Origin: an uncultured Parabacteroides sp.
GTDB lineage: Bacteria; Bacteroidota; Bacteroidia; Bacteroidales; Tannerellaceae
Direction: 5' to 3'
NCBI GenBank assembly: GCA_944325335.1
Contig: CALUZR010000010.1
Span: 1 to 64,000 of the forward strand
Length of the DNA stretch: 64,000 nucleotides
The position numbers were made by a program, and so were the translations under genes. The notes under the pieces are model-generated. The model had not been told where the DNA came from. It was given only the letters and a program-made list of their open reading frames with translations, and did no database searches. Below, one piece after another: positions 44,229-53,450 of the stretch (position 1 is its first letter; every line of letters begins with the position of its first letter).

Positions 44229-46619
44229 ATGGAGAAAAAAAGTTTTAATTATGTTATCTCTTATGTAGATAACGTAAAATGCACGAATGCTAAGGTGCTT
44301 ACAGTTGATGTGTTTAATGTTTTGATTTCTTCTGAGGAAATCCATCAGACGTATAAGTCCATCGATTACTGGAACCAGCAATATGCGGACGAGAAGATTG
44401 ACAAGAAGAAATATGAAGAGCAGTACAGACAAGCCAAAGGGCAGTTGCCAGCTGCGTTGATGCAAAGCGCTTGCATTGGCAAACGGGTAGATGCGAACTG
44501 TACGCCAAACGGGTTCATCATTATCGACATCGACCATATCGACAAGGACATCAAGCCTGCAGATAAATACCAGGAGATTTGGGAGAAACTGAAGGCAGCA
44601 GGTCTGGATTCGTATGTGGCATTGGTGCACACGACGCCTTCCTGGCACGGGTTGCGCTTCGTAGTCCTGGCACCAGACAATTTGCTGGAAGTGGATTGGG
44701 AAGATGAGCAGAAGGTAGCCGTTAAGCGTACCATCAAGCAAATACAGGCTTGGTGGGCAGACAAGATGGGCGTCGAACGAGACCCTGTGGTGTTCAATCC
44801 TTCGCGCCTCTCGTTCCTGCCCAAGGAAGAAAACATCCTCTATCGGAATGATGCGCTTCTCTTCCCAGCCAATCCAGCAGAAGTGCCTTCGATGGGTATC
44901 GTAAAGCTTCCTATCGTGGATTGGGAAGAGCCGAAGGTGATCGTGGTCGTATCCCAGCCTAAGGTGCAGCAACCTCCTGTGGAGGCGAAGAAAGGGACGT
45001 CGATTGACTTGGCTCGTGTGGAAAAGAACTTGGGTGTGAAGATTCAAGACATCGTAGCCCGTTATTGGGAAAAGACGGGTATACCCTATGAAGGTTCGCG
45101 CAACACACGCTTGGCCGACCTCGCAGCGCAAGTACGGTATGTGGTAGACTACAACACAGAGACTGTGACCGAGATCCTTCGCCACGCCCTCCCAGCCGAT
45201 GTAGCTCCCCTGGAAGAGGCCGAATACCAATCCATCGCCCGCTCGATGTGCAAGCAGGAGCGGACGCCGATGTCTCACTTGATGCGGGAGATATTGGGCG
45301 AATTGAGTGCGGAGCAGCACAACGGGACAGCCTCGTTCATCTACTTCGCGGAAGAGATGCCCAAGCTGCCCAAGCGGTTGCCGAAGGTGTTGTACGAATG
45401 GTCGAAGGGAGCGCCAGATATGTTCCTTCCAGCCTTGTGCAATTCCTTCTTCCCAGCAGCAGCCATTTATTGTGTGGATTTGGAGTTTAAGTACTTGGTG
45501 GATGGATTCTATTACGAGCCCCATTTCTCAGAGCTTCGTCTGGGTCCCCAGAGCAATGGAAAGTCGAACATCGACAAGTTTGTCAAGACGCTTCATAAAG
45601 CTATCAGGGCGCAGGACAAGATAAGTCTGGAAAAGATAGCCGAATACCAAACCAAGCTCAAGAAGGGGGAAAAGGTGGAAGAACTCTTGGCGTTAGTACG
45701 TTATCTATCAACGAATACTACGATGGCTGCGCTCTTGCAGCAACTGATTTGGAACCAGCAGGTGGGGAATTACTCAGTGTTTGTCATGGGGAACGAGCTT
45801 TACCAGTTTTATCGGATGAGCGACAAGGATCCTTTTACCCTCTTCCGCTTGGCTTACGACCAGGGCGAGCTTTCAGCCAACCGTGCTACGCTGGATGCCG
45901 TACGGGGTGTGGTAGAGCATTTTAGAATGAATGTGCTTGTCTCGTCTACCATTACCGATGCGCAGACGTTCTTTCACGGGCATATACTGGATGGGACGCT
46001 TTCTCGTTTCTCTATCAGCTATTTGCCCAGACAAGAGTATGGCGTGCAACCGAAGCCATTCGATGCGGATATGCTTCGCACGTTGAACGAGCGGATGAAG
46101 CCCTATGTGGCTAATCTGGAGTCGACGCACGGTGCGATCCAATGCAAGGAAATCGACCGTATGACGCAACGGGTGTTGAATGAAGTATATACAGTATCGT
46201 CGTTGATTCGCAACGATGCGTTCGACGAGTTGCTTCGCCGCAGTGTGCAAATCGGCTTTATGAAGGCTTGCTTGCTTTACGCAGCGAATGGAATGAAGTG
46301 GGAGAAGGAAATCGAGGATTTCGTATTCTGGAGCGTACGTTCGGATATGTGGGCGAAGATGCGTTACTTCTCAGACGAGTATGAACAGGAGAGCAAACGC
46401 GTGAAGACCTGCAAGAAGGGACCGCAGAACCTCCTCCTCTTGCTCCCCAACCATTTCACGATGGAAGAAGCAGCCCGTGTGTTAAAGTCGCAAGGCAAAG
46501 ACGAGAAGAAGGTGAGGAATATGCTCAAGACGTGGAAACATCGTCAGTTCATCGCCGAAGAGCGTGACAGTAGTGACAGTATCAGTTACTATAAACTGAA
46601 ATACAATACTGGAGAATAA
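44229..46619 (+). CDS. BT4734/VirE N-terminal and DUF3987 protein (primase/helicase-like)
   Basis: The 796-residue product has an N-terminal BT4734-like domain (FIIIDIDHIDKDIKPADKYQ; VHTTPSWHGLRFVVLAP), which resembles a primase-type fold, a VirE N-terminal-like middle (IDLARVEKNLGVKIQDIVAR), and a DUF3987 half with a P-loop-like GPQSNGKSNIDKF, FVMGNELYQFYRMSDKDPF and LVSSTITDAQTFFHG. The C-terminal 75 residues form a helical/winged segment. It is typical of Bacteroidales accessory blocks and prophage-like islands; I infer a DNA replication role for an element, but no integrase or relaxase is adjacent. Confidence 0.82.
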   Translation: MEKKSFNYVISYVDNVKCTNAKVLTVDVFNVLISSEEIHQTYKSIDYWNQQYADEKIDKKKYEEQYRQAKGQLPAALMQSACIGKRVDANCTPNGFIIIDIDHIDKDIKPADKYQEIWEKLKAAGLDSYVALVHTTPSWHGLRFVVLAPDNLLEVDWEDEQKVAVKRTIKQIQAWWADKMGVERDPVVFNPSRLSFLPKEENILYRNDALLFPANPAEVPSMGIVKLPIVDWEEPKVIVVVSQPKVQQPPVEAKKGTSIDLARVEKNLGVKIQDIVARYWEKTGIPYEGSRNTRLADLAAQVRYVVDYNTETVTEILRHALPADVAPLEEAEYQSIARSMCKQERTPMSHLMREILGELSAEQHNGTASFIYFAEEMPKLPKRLPKVLYEWSKGAPDMFLPALCNSFFPAAAIYCVDLEFKYLVDGFYYEPHFSELRLGPQSNGKSNIDKFVKTLHKAIRAQDKISLEKIAEYQTKLKKGEKVEELLALVRYLSTNTTMAALLQQLIWNQQVGNYSVFVMGNELYQFYRMSDKDPFTLFRLAYDQGELSANRATLDAVRGVVEHFRMNVLVSSTITDAQTFFHGHILDGTLSRFSISYLPRQEYGVQPKPFDADMLRTLNERMKPYVANLESTHGAIQCKEIDRMTQRVLNEVYTVSSLIRNDAFDELLRRSVQIGFMKACLLYAANGMKWEKEIEDFVFWSVRSDMWAKMRYFSDEYEQESKRVKTCKKGPQNLLLLLPNHFTMEEAARVLKSQGKDEKKVRNMLKTWKHRQFIAEERDSSDSISYYKLKYNTGE

Positions 46620-46713
46620 AGAAAGAGAGTGAAGAAAGAAGGCTCATCCCCAGACCTGGAGAGAAAAAGACAGGGACGGGGGTGGGCCTCTTTTTGTGGG
46701 TATGTATGTTTGT

Positions 46714-46735
46714 GGTTACAGTAGTGACAGTAACA
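46714..46735 (+). repeat. Right copy of the 22-bp GTGACAG motif
   Basis: Contains GTTACAGTAGTGACAGTAAC. Its reverse complement matches 41962-41983 at 21 of 22 positions. Weaker copies are at 44117-44138 and, inside the VirE-like coding end, 46566-46584. Confidence 0.65.
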
Positions 46736-46759
46736 CCACCTATATTTCCTGAAATAAAA

Positions 46760-46802
46760 AAGGGAACACGCCTCTTTTGGGATGTTAAAGAGGGTGTCCC
46801 TT
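46760..46802. terminator. Bidirectional terminator before the M64 gene
   Basis: AAGGGAACACGCCTCTTT (46760-46777) pairs with AAAGAGGGTGTCCCTT (46787-46802) with small bulges, with A/T runs on both sides. A second, weaker hairpin with T run lies at 46640-46695. Together they end the VirE-like and M64 transcripts. Confidence 0.75.
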
Positions 46803-46850
46803 CTTGAAATGTGTCAAAATGATATTAGGGCAAACAATGAGAGATATCGG

Positions 46851-48137
46851 TTAATATTCTTCGTCGCAATAATAGCGGATCATACGTTCGATAGCACGCG
46901 AACAGGCTGGGCAGAAGGGGGCATAATCGCGCATCATACAATGGTCCATCGGGCGATAGATGCCTTTTGGGATGTAGCCTCCTCCTTCGAACACACCACA
47001 TCGGTCTTGATGGGTTTCATCCACAGGGGTGGGGATGGGCGTACCTTCCTCGATGAGGTCTTTCCACTTCGATTCGAAATCGACCAAGGTGGTGATGTTC
47101 GGCTCCCAAGGCTCTTGCTTGAGGTTGTAGAAATCGTTGTAAGCCACCTCGGAAGAGAAGTATTCATCGGCCAATCCTGCGAAGCTGTGCCCAAACTCGT
47201 GGGTGAAGACGACAGGGGTGCGTTCGTTGTCTGCCGTACCACAGGCGTAGAAGTTGTACATACCGCCGCCGCCATACATATCGGTGTTGATCAGGATGAA
47301 GAGGGCATCGGTGGGGACGTTCCAAACGGCGTCGCGAATGGATTTCATATCGCGTGTCGTAAGGTAGCGGTCGATGCCAAAGGTATAGAAGCCGCTGTTC
47401 AATGCCGTCTGTTTGAAGATGCCTTTGCCTGAGAGGTCGGTACCTGAATCTTCAGACTCGATACCTACCGCCCATACGTTGAAGTCCTCTTGGTGGGCGG
47501 AGAAGGGAGGGGTGCGGAAGAGGGCTTCCATAAAGCGACGCGCATCGCTTACGAACTTCTCCTGTTCCTCCGCACGGTACCCTTCAGCGAGGAAGACCAA
47601 ATCGACTTTGCGATTCGGTTCCCCGTTGTACAACAGTTTGGTGATATGATTGGATTTTAGTGCTCCACGGTCGATGAAGATGCTTTCAGGCGCGATGTCC
47701 ATACGCAGCAGGGGATGGAATTGCATGTCGTCTCGGCTACGGGCTAAGAGTTCGAACGTGATGTCGCGCTTGGGGAAGGGGATGGAGATGCTGTTCGTCC
47801 ACGATTGCGTCTCTGTCTTAGCTTGGTCGGTAGTGAGCCATTCCTCGAAGAGGGTATTAAATCCCTTGGAGTAAATCAGTTCGCCACTTGCTTTATCGTA
47901 GATGCGGACGTAATAGCCACCGTAATGGAACTCATCCACGAGATTAGAAAGTGGCCCTCCCCACGTAGGTTCTTCGCGCAATTGCTCGATGGCGGCACGT
48001 TGCCCTTCTGCATTTCCGCTCAGAGCGAAGTCGATGCGCAGGCTCTTCTTCTCGAAGAAAGTATCGAATCGGCTTTGGGCTATGCCTGTCATACACAGCA
48101 GCGTAGCCGTAGCCATCAGTAGTATTTTACGTATCAT
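46851..48137 (-). CDS. Secreted M64-family (IgA-type) metallopeptidase
   Basis: The 428-residue product has a signal peptide (MIRKILLMATATLLCMTGIA). An N-terminal beta domain of about 130 residues precedes the peptidase: DLVFLAEGYRAEEQEKFVSD, FNVWAVGIESEDSGTD, and the zinc site in VVFTHEFGHSFAGLADEYFS. This matches peptidase M64. Substrates in gut species may include immunoglobulin A (family knowledge, not shown here). I start at 48137, just before the signal peptide; the -7 box TACATTTG is at 48176-48183. Confidence 0.92.
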   Translation of the reverse strand: MIRKILLMATATLLCMTGIAQSRFDTFFEKKSLRIDFALSGNAEGQRAAIEQLREEPTWGGPLSNLVDEFHYGGYYVRIYDKASGELIYSKGFNTLFEEWLTTDQAKTETQSWTNSISIPFPKRDITFELLARSRDDMQFHPLLRMDIAPESIFIDRGALKSNHITKLLYNGEPNRKVDLVFLAEGYRAEEQEKFVSDARRFMEALFRTPPFSAHQEDFNVWAVGIESEDSGTDLSGKGIFKQTALNSGFYTFGIDRYLTTRDMKSIRDAVWNVPTDALFILINTDMYGGGGMYNFYACGTADNERTPVVFTHEFGHSFAGLADEYFSSEVAYNDFYNLKQEPWEPNITTLVDFESKWKDLIEEGTPIPTPVDETHQDRCGVFEGGGYIPKGIYRPMDHCMMRDYAPFCPACSRAIERMIRYYCDEEY

Positions 48138-48256
48138 TTGCTTTCTTTTATGCTTTAAATCTGCTAAAATTTTGACAAATGTAAGGAAAAAAAAGAGAAC
48201 CCCCAACCTTTTTAGCAGAAAGTTGTGGAAAAATGTTTCGAGGGAGGGGGAGGAGG

Positions 48257-49042
48257 CTATCCTTTATACATATTATATATGCTCTCGCTCATCTGTTTGT
48301 AAAGCGCTTGCAGGGAGGGATTGCCTTCGAGCATCTGGAGATGTTTGTAGATGATGTTCGTATCGAACCGTATGGCAGGCCCTGTTTGTGCCTCACGAGG
48401 CGAGAGATGGGAGAGCTTCGCCGTGGTCTCCTGGATGAGGGGAAGCAGGTATTCGAACGACAATCCTTTCGCTTCCAATAGATTGGCAGAGAGGGCATAG
48501 AGATGGTTCGCGAAGTTGCACGCAAAGACGGCTGCCAGGTGGAGCGTACGCCGTTGCGTGGAATCGAGCCTATGTACTTGGTGGGAGAGGCTCGTGGCTA
48601 ATGCTTCCAGCGTAGGCAAGTCCTCTTCAGCATGGCATTCGAGGAAGAGGGGCACATCGCAGAGCGGGATATACCGTCCCTTCGAGAAGGTCTGCAAGGG
48701 ATAAAGCACCCCGTATCGATTCGTACGTGAAGTGAAGACATCCATCGGCATACTGCCTGAGGTATGTACCCACATCCCCTCGTTCGTAGGGATTTGGGCG
48801 ACGACCGCTTCGAGTGCCGCATCTTTTACAGCGAAGAGGTAGAGGTCTGCATCCTGCCTGACGAGCTTGCTATCGGAAATGGCTTCGCAACCCACTTGCC
48901 TTGCCAGCTCTTCTGCATGGGTTTTATTAGGGCTATATACCTGTAGGATTGTGTATTGCGAGGATACTTCGTCCCGTTCCTTGATATTGCGGGCGAAGGC
49001 AGTGGCTACGTTTCCCGAACCGATGAGGACTATCTTCTTCAT
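48257..49042 (-). CDS. DUF2520 Rossmann-fold protein
   Basis: The 261-residue cytoplasmic product opens with the dinucleotide motif VLIGSGNVATAFARNI and continues FAVKDAALEAVVAQIP and the conserved VHTSGSMPMDVF and GVLYPLQTFSKGR. The C-terminal helical half (HLAAVFACNFANHLYALSAN) is the DUF2520 part. It resembles NADP-dependent ketopantoate-reductase-like enzymes; the reaction is unknown. It overlaps the upstream nitroreductase by ATGA. Confidence 0.9.
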   Translation of the reverse strand: MKKIVLIGSGNVATAFARNIKERDEVSSQYTILQVYSPNKTHAEELARQVGCEAISDSKLVRQDADLYLFAVKDAALEAVVAQIPTNEGMWVHTSGSMPMDVFTSRTNRYGVLYPLQTFSKGRYIPLCDVPLFLECHAEEDLPTLEALATSLSHQVHRLDSTQRRTLHLAAVFACNFANHLYALSANLLEAKGLSFEYLLPLIQETTAKLSHLSPREAQTGPAIRFDTNIIYKHLQMLEGNPSLQALYKQMSESIYNMYKG

Positions 49043-49590
49043 ACTTCTTGCGTGTTAGGAAGTTGATATTCGCCTATATGTACCTTTTCCCAAGGGAGTT
49101 GCGATTCGTCGAGGGGTGAATTGGCGCGCGCCTTATGCCCAAAGCCGATGATGGAGAGCACTTCAAGCTGGTAGGGGATGTGGAGGAGCGCGCGTACGTG
49201 TTGCGCTGCGTCCTGTTCTTCAGCGTCTTGACGGTTCCGTATCTGGCACCAGCAGCTTCCCAACCCCAAGTCTTCTGCCTGGAGCTGCATATAGATGGAG
49301 GCGATAGAAGCATCCTCAATCCAGACATCGCTTTCCATTACGTTGGCCACGACAACGACAGCCAATGCGCATCCCGCAAGGAAACCAGCCCCGTGAGGCT
49401 TACACGTCGCGAGCTGTTCGAGCATCTTTTTATCTTCTACGACAATGAATTGGCACGGACGCTTGTTCTTCGACGAGGGAGCCATCAAGGCCGCCTTCAG
49501 GATTGATGCCGTCTGTTCGGGGGTGAGGAGCTCTTCCGTAAACCGCCTTGTGCTCCTTCTGCATTGGATTAATGTAGAGAAATTCTTCAT
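49039..49590 (-). CDS. Nitroreductase-family flavoprotein
   Basis: The 183-residue product has the FMN-binding RRSTRRFTEELLTPEQTASI and APSSKNKRPCQFIVVEDKKM motifs and later VWIEDASIASIYMQLQAEDL and GLGSCWCQIRNRQD. It should be a dimeric FMN enzyme reducing quinones or nitro groups with NAD(P)H. It is co-directional with rlmH (46 bp upstream) and overlaps DUF2520, giving an rlmH-nitroreductase-DUF2520 operon. Confidence 0.9.
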   Translation of the reverse strand: MKNFSTLIQCRRSTRRFTEELLTPEQTASILKAALMAPSSKNKRPCQFIVVEDKKMLEQLATCKPHGAGFLAGCALAVVVVANVMESDVWIEDASIASIYMQLQAEDLGLGSCWCQIRNRQDAEEQDAAQHVRALLHIPYQLEVLSIIGFGHKARANSPLDESQLPWEKVHIGEYQLPNTQEV

Positions 49591-49636
49591 TTTTTGCTGT
49601 TAATTATTAAAGTTATAGAATAATACCCTCTGATTA

Positions 49637-50110
49637 TTACTCATGATGATAAGGTTCCCCATTCAAGATCGTCATCGCACGATAGATTTGCTCGATAAAG
49701 AGGAGGCGAATCATTTGGTGGGAGAAGGTCATTTGGCTGAGCGACAGCTTCTCGTTCGCGATTTTATAGAGGGCTTCGCTGAACCCGTATGGTCCACCGA
49801 TGATGAACACCAACCGACGCGAAACGCTCCCCATCTTCTTCTCCAGGTAACTTGCGAATTGCTTGGAGGTCATTTCTTTCCCCCGTTCGTCGAGGAGGAC
49901 GATATAATCGCCCGCTTGCAAGGCTTTGAGGAGCATTTCCCCCTCGCGTTCCTTTTGTTGGCTCTCGCTCAAGCTTTTCGCATTCTTGATGTCTGGAATC
50001 ACTTGCATCTCGAAGGGCACGTAATGCGTCAACCGCTGGCGGTATTCGTCGATGGCTTCCGCAAAATAGCGCGCATCCGTTTTGCCAATCATCAGTAGGG
50101 CTATTTTCAT
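49637..50110 (-). CDS. rlmH: 23S rRNA (pseudouridine1915-N3)-methyltransferase
   Basis: The 157-residue product is a normal-length RlmH: MKIALLMIGKTDARYFAEAI, YIVLLDERGKEMTSKQFASY, FIIGGPYGFSEALYKIANEK, and the trefoil-knot end LSLSQMTFSHQMIRLLFIEQ followed by QIYRAMTILNGEPYHHE. It methylates helix 69 of the large ribosomal subunit. It is divergent from nadC with overlapping promoters. Confidence 0.95.
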   Translation of the reverse strand: MKIALLMIGKTDARYFAEAIDEYRQRLTHYVPFEMQVIPDIKNAKSLSESQQKEREGEMLLKALQAGDYIVLLDERGKEMTSKQFASYLEKKMGSVSRRLVFIIGGPYGFSEALYKIANEKLSLSQMTFSHQMIRLLFIEQIYRAMTILNGEPYHHE

Positions 50111-50142
50111 TTCTTTTGCTTGTTTTGATGGATTTGTGTGGG

Positions 50143-50181
50143 CAAAGGTACTATTTTTATGGTTAGAAAGTCGTATCTTTG
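50143..50181. promoter_or_regulatory. Back-to-back -7 boxes of rlmH and nadC
   Basis: TACCTTTG on the minus strand (50143-50150) faces rlmH; TATCTTTG on the plus strand (50174-50181) faces nadC. They are 23 bp apart, so the two promoters overlap. Confidence 0.65.
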
Positions 50182-50224
50182 CACCGATATTTTTGTAAAT
50201 AACTCATTAGAAATAGTGTAAATC

Positions 50225-51085
50225 ATGAATGTACAAGAGACAAAAGAGCAATTGATAGACGAACTGATTCGCTTGGCGTTTGCGGAAGATATTGGAGATG
50301 GCGACCATACGACGCTTTGCTGCATCCCTGCCTCAGAGATGGGCAAGAGCCAGCTGATCGTGAAAGAGGATGGCGTATTGGCAGGTGTCGATATGGCACG
50401 CCGCATCTTCCACGCCTTCGACCCAACGTTGAAGATGACCACTTTCATCGAAGACGGGGCAGAGGTAAAGAAGGGTGACATCGCCTTTGTCGTAGAGGGC
50501 AAGGTGCAATCCCTCCTCCAGACGGAACGCCTGATGCTGAACGTTATGCAACGTATGAGCGGTATCGCGACGATGACACGGCGATACGTCAAGGCGTTGG
50601 AGGGGACGAAGACACGCGTACTCGATACCCGCAAGACGACTCCTGGTATGCGCATCATGGAAAAGGAAGCTGTCCGCATCGGTGGAGGTGTGAACCATCG
50701 CATTGGCCTCTTCGATATGATTCTCTTGAAAGACAATCACGTAGACTTCGCAGGCGGTATCCGTTCGGCCATCGAGCGTTGCCATCAATATTTGAAAGAG
50801 AAGGGCAAGGATTTGAAGATAGAAATCGAGGTGCGCAACTTCGATGAAATCCGCCAAGTGCTCGAGATTGGAGGCGTCGACCGTGTGATGTTCGACAACT
50901 TTACACCTGAAGATACGAAGAAAGCCGTAGAGATGATTGGCGGACGGTTCGAAACGGAATCCTCGGGTGGCATCACGTTCGATACCCTTCGCGACTATGC
51001 TGCGAGTGGCGTCGACTTTATCTCGGTAGGTGCCCTCACGCACTCTGTCAAAGGATTGGATATGAGTTTTAAGGCAGTCGAATAA
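50225..51085 (+). CDS. nadC: Nicotinate-nucleotide pyrophosphorylase (carboxylating)
   Basis: The 286-residue enzyme turns quinolinate and PRPP into nicotinate mononucleotide in NAD synthesis. Landmarks: AFAEDIGDGDHTTLCCIPAS, LMLNVMQRMSGIATMTRRYV, DTRKTTPGMRIMEKEAVRIG, GGVNHRIGLFDMILLKDNHV, and FETESSGGITFDTLRDYAAS. Length is normal. It leads a compact row of plus-strand genes (3 bp to truA). Confidence 0.96.
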   Translation: MNVQETKEQLIDELIRLAFAEDIGDGDHTTLCCIPASEMGKSQLIVKEDGVLAGVDMARRIFHAFDPTLKMTTFIEDGAEVKKGDIAFVVEGKVQSLLQTERLMLNVMQRMSGIATMTRRYVKALEGTKTRVLDTRKTTPGMRIMEKEAVRIGGGVNHRIGLFDMILLKDNHVDFAGGIRSAIERCHQYLKEKGKDLKIEIEVRNFDEIRQVLEIGGVDRVMFDNFTPEDTKKAVEMIGGRFETESSGGITFDTLRDYAASGVDFISVGALTHSVKGLDMSFKAVE

Positions 51086-51088
51086 GCA

Positions 51089-51856
51089 GTGAATCGGTAT
51101 TTTATTTATTTGGCTTACAACGGGGCGTCGTTTTGCGGGTGGCAATACCAGCCGAACGGCGCCTCTGTGCAGCAATGCATTGAGAATGCGCTTTCGACCA
51201 TCCTCCGCAAGCCGATCAGCATCGTAGGGGCAGGGCGGACGGATGCAGGTGTGCATGCCACGGAGATGGTGGCCCATTTCGAGGTGGAAATTCCCCTATA
51301 TAATTTCGAATATTTATGCCTGAAATTGAATCGGTTTTTACCTAAAGATATTTGCATTCATCGTATTATTCCTGTGGCTGAAGGGGCGCACGCCCGTTTC
51401 CATGCCCTCTCGCGCAAATACCAATACCACCTTTCGCTCGTGAAAGACCCTTTCCGCCACGAGCTGCACTACTATTATCCCGTACCGTTGGATTTCGACC
51501 TGATGAACCAAGCGTGTGAAATCCTTTTCGATTACAACGATTACACGAGTTTCAGCAAGTTGCATTCGGATGCGAAGACGAACATTTGCCATCTCTACGA
51601 GGCGCATTGGAAGCAAGAGGGGAGCGAATGGGTGTTTACGATTTGCGCTGACCGTTTCCTGAGGAATATGGTGCGGGCAGTGGTCGGTACGCTTATCGAA
51701 GTGGGACGTGGGAAACTGACACTCGAAGGTTTTCGGAAGGTCATCGAGGCGAAGGATCGAGGAGCGGCAGGTACATCTGTCCCAGGACAAGGGCTTTACC
51801 TGGTCGAAGTCACCTATCCAGAGGATGTCTTCATCGTGAAAAAGGAGGGGAAATAA
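51089..51856 (+). CDS. truA: tRNA pseudouridine38-40 synthase
   Basis: The 255-residue product starts with GTG at 51089, 3 bp after nadC. RYFIYLAYNGASFCGWQYQP and the catalytic Asp in VGAGRTDAGVHATEMVAHFE identify TruA. DPFRHELHYYYPVP, DYTSFSKLHSDAKTNICHLY and FLRNMVRAVVGTLIEVGRGK follow in order. It modifies the anticodon arm of several tRNAs. Alternative ATG starts would lose the conserved N-terminus. Confidence 0.95.
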   Translation: MNRYFIYLAYNGASFCGWQYQPNGASVQQCIENALSTILRKPISIVGAGRTDAGVHATEMVAHFEVEIPLYNFEYLCLKLNRFLPKDICIHRIIPVAEGAHARFHALSRKYQYHLSLVKDPFRHELHYYYPVPLDFDLMNQACEILFDYNDYTSFSKLHSDAKTNICHLYEAHWKQEGSEWVFTICADRFLRNMVRAVVGTLIEVGRGKLTLEGFRKVIEAKDRGAAGTSVPGQGLYLVEVTYPEDVFIVKKEGK

Positions 51857-51862
51857 CGGCGT

Positions 51863-52759
51863 ATGTGGGTTGTATTCGCATTCTTGTCCGCTTTCCTCTT
51901 GGGGTGCTATGAGGTGAACAAGAAGATGTCGCTCACGGGCAATGCCGTCATCCCTGTATTGTTCTTGAATACGTTGGTGAGCAGCCTCCTGTTCTTGCCC
52001 TTCATTGTGCTTTCGTATGCGACGGATTGGCTGGATGGGACGCTCTTCTACCTTCCACGTGTCTCGTGGGAGGTACACGCAGCGGTCTTTCTTAAGGCGG
52101 TTATTGTCCTCTCTTCGTGGATATTCGGCTATTTTGCCCTGAAGCATTTGCCGCTCACCATTTCAGGTCCGATTAAGGCGACGCAACCCGTCCTGACGCT
52201 TGTTGGGGCGATGCTCCTCTTTGGCGAGCGGCTGAATGTGTACCAGTGGATTGGCGTAGGTTTTGCCATTGCTTCCTTCTATCTCCTTTCCGCTTCAGGA
52301 CGGAAAGAGGGGATACGCTTTACGCACGACAAGTGGATTTATTTCACCATCCTGTCTGTCTTGTTGGGTTCATTGAGTGGCTTGTATGACAAGTACTTGA
52401 TGCGCGATTTGGACGTGATGACCGTCCAGGTATGGTTCAACCTGTACCAATGCGCGATGATGCTTGTCGTCTTGCTGGGACTCTGGTATCCAAGGCGGAA
52501 GCATACGACGCCCTTTGTGTGGCGATGGAATATCCTCTTCATTTCGCTCTTTCTCTGTGTGGCCGATTGGATTTATTTCTACGCATTGAGTGACCCTGAT
52601 TCGATGATTTCAATCGTTTCGATGATTCGCCGAAGCAATGTTTTGGTTACCTTTGCAGCGGGAGCTTTGTTCTTCCACGAGAAGAACCTGCAGAGCAAGG
52701 CTATCGACCTCCTGTTGGTGCTAATTGGTATGGTTTTCTTGTATTTAGGCACAAGATGA
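51863..52759 (+). CDS. DMT-superfamily (EamA) transporter
   Basis: The 298-residue product has about ten hydrophobic helices in two EamA halves. Landmarks: VVFAFLSAFLLGCYEVNKKM at the start, LPLTISGPIKATQPVLTLVG and LLFGERLNVYQWIGVGFAIA closing the first half, and MIRRSNVLVTFAAGALFFHE near the end. Substrate (metabolite or amino acid efflux) cannot be told. It lies 6 bp after truA, so is translated from the same mRNA. Confidence 0.88.
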   Translation: MWVVFAFLSAFLLGCYEVNKKMSLTGNAVIPVLFLNTLVSSLLFLPFIVLSYATDWLDGTLFYLPRVSWEVHAAVFLKAVIVLSSWIFGYFALKHLPLTISGPIKATQPVLTLVGAMLLFGERLNVYQWIGVGFAIASFYLLSASGRKEGIRFTHDKWIYFTILSVLLGSLSGLYDKYLMRDLDVMTVQVWFNLYQCAMMLVVLLGLWYPRRKHTTPFVWRWNILFISLFLCVADWIYFYALSDPDSMISIVSMIRRSNVLVTFAAGALFFHEKNLQSKAIDLLLVLIGMVFLYLGTR

Positions 52760-52790
52760 TAGTATTGATAATTGAAAAATGAAAGTAAAA

Positions 52791-53423
52791 ATGAAAAAGA
52801 TAATAACAGCAATCTGTTTGGCTGCTTGCTCGCTCTCTTTGCAAGCGCAGAATATGGCCGAAGTTTTCATCGCGATGCCCAACGAGTATCTTCCCCAGCT
52901 GGAGGATGCATGGCGGAAAGACTTGGTCGACCTCTATCGCTCGGGCGAGAAAGCACGGCTGAAGAACGATATGGGGGGGACTTCCGAACTCGTGAAATTG
53001 ACGGAGGATTACCTCCTCTTGCAATCGACCGAACGTACAACGGTCGAGATGAAGTTGCTCCCATTGGTGAATAATACGTTTGTTGTCTGCCGTATCGTCA
53101 CCCTCGAAGGTCCTGTAAAAGATAGCCGTGTGACCTTCTTTTCGCCCGAATGGGAACCACTCAACTCGGAAGACCTATGGACGCCTGTACGGGCAGATTG
53201 GTTCATCCGTACCGATGGCGATACGCTCTCTGTAAGTTATGGAGAGGCTATTTCCCAGCTTGATATGGATCTTTTCCACTATCAATTGAATCCAGACGAT
53301 TATACCCTTACGCAAATCTATACCACACCCCTTTATACTGATCGCGAGACGCAAAAGAAGCTCAAACGTTTCCTCAAAGACTCGCCCAAAGTGTATACCT
53401 GGACGAAAACCTATTTTAAATGA
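52791..53423 (+). CDS. DUF3256 secreted protein
   Basis: The 210-residue product has a signal peptide (MKKIITAICLAACSLSLQAQ) and the opening NMAEVFIAMPNEYLPQLEDA that characterises DUF3256, followed by alternating strands (LLPLVNNTFVVCRIVTLEGP; SRVTFFSPEW). ATG 52779 is also possible, adding four residues. It is periplasmic, function unknown. It sits between the transporter and a sigma-54 regulator and is probably co-transcribed. Confidence 0.8.
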   Translation: MKKIITAICLAACSLSLQAQNMAEVFIAMPNEYLPQLEDAWRKDLVDLYRSGEKARLKNDMGGTSELVKLTEDYLLLQSTERTTVEMKLLPLVNNTFVVCRIVTLEGPVKDSRVTFFSPEWEPLNSEDLWTPVRADWFIRTDGDTLSVSYGEAISQLDMDLFHYQLNPDDYTLTQIYTTPLYTDRETQKKLKRFLKDSPKVYTWTKTYFK

Positions 53424-53450
53424 AGTATTTGCTAAGGAAATAAAAACGGA

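Noticed and set aside
44214-45524. 436-codon minus-strand frame opposite the VirE-like gene
   Set aside because: Composition (His, Arg, Leu rich) and lack of any motif fit an antisense shadow.
41205-46619. Complete integrative element or prophage
   Set aside because: No integrase, relaxase, att direct repeats or phage structural genes are seen near the VirE-like gene; only an accessory block is supported.
50333-51277. 314-codon minus-strand frame opposite nadC/truA
   Set aside because: It spans two well-defined genes in antisense and has no domain.
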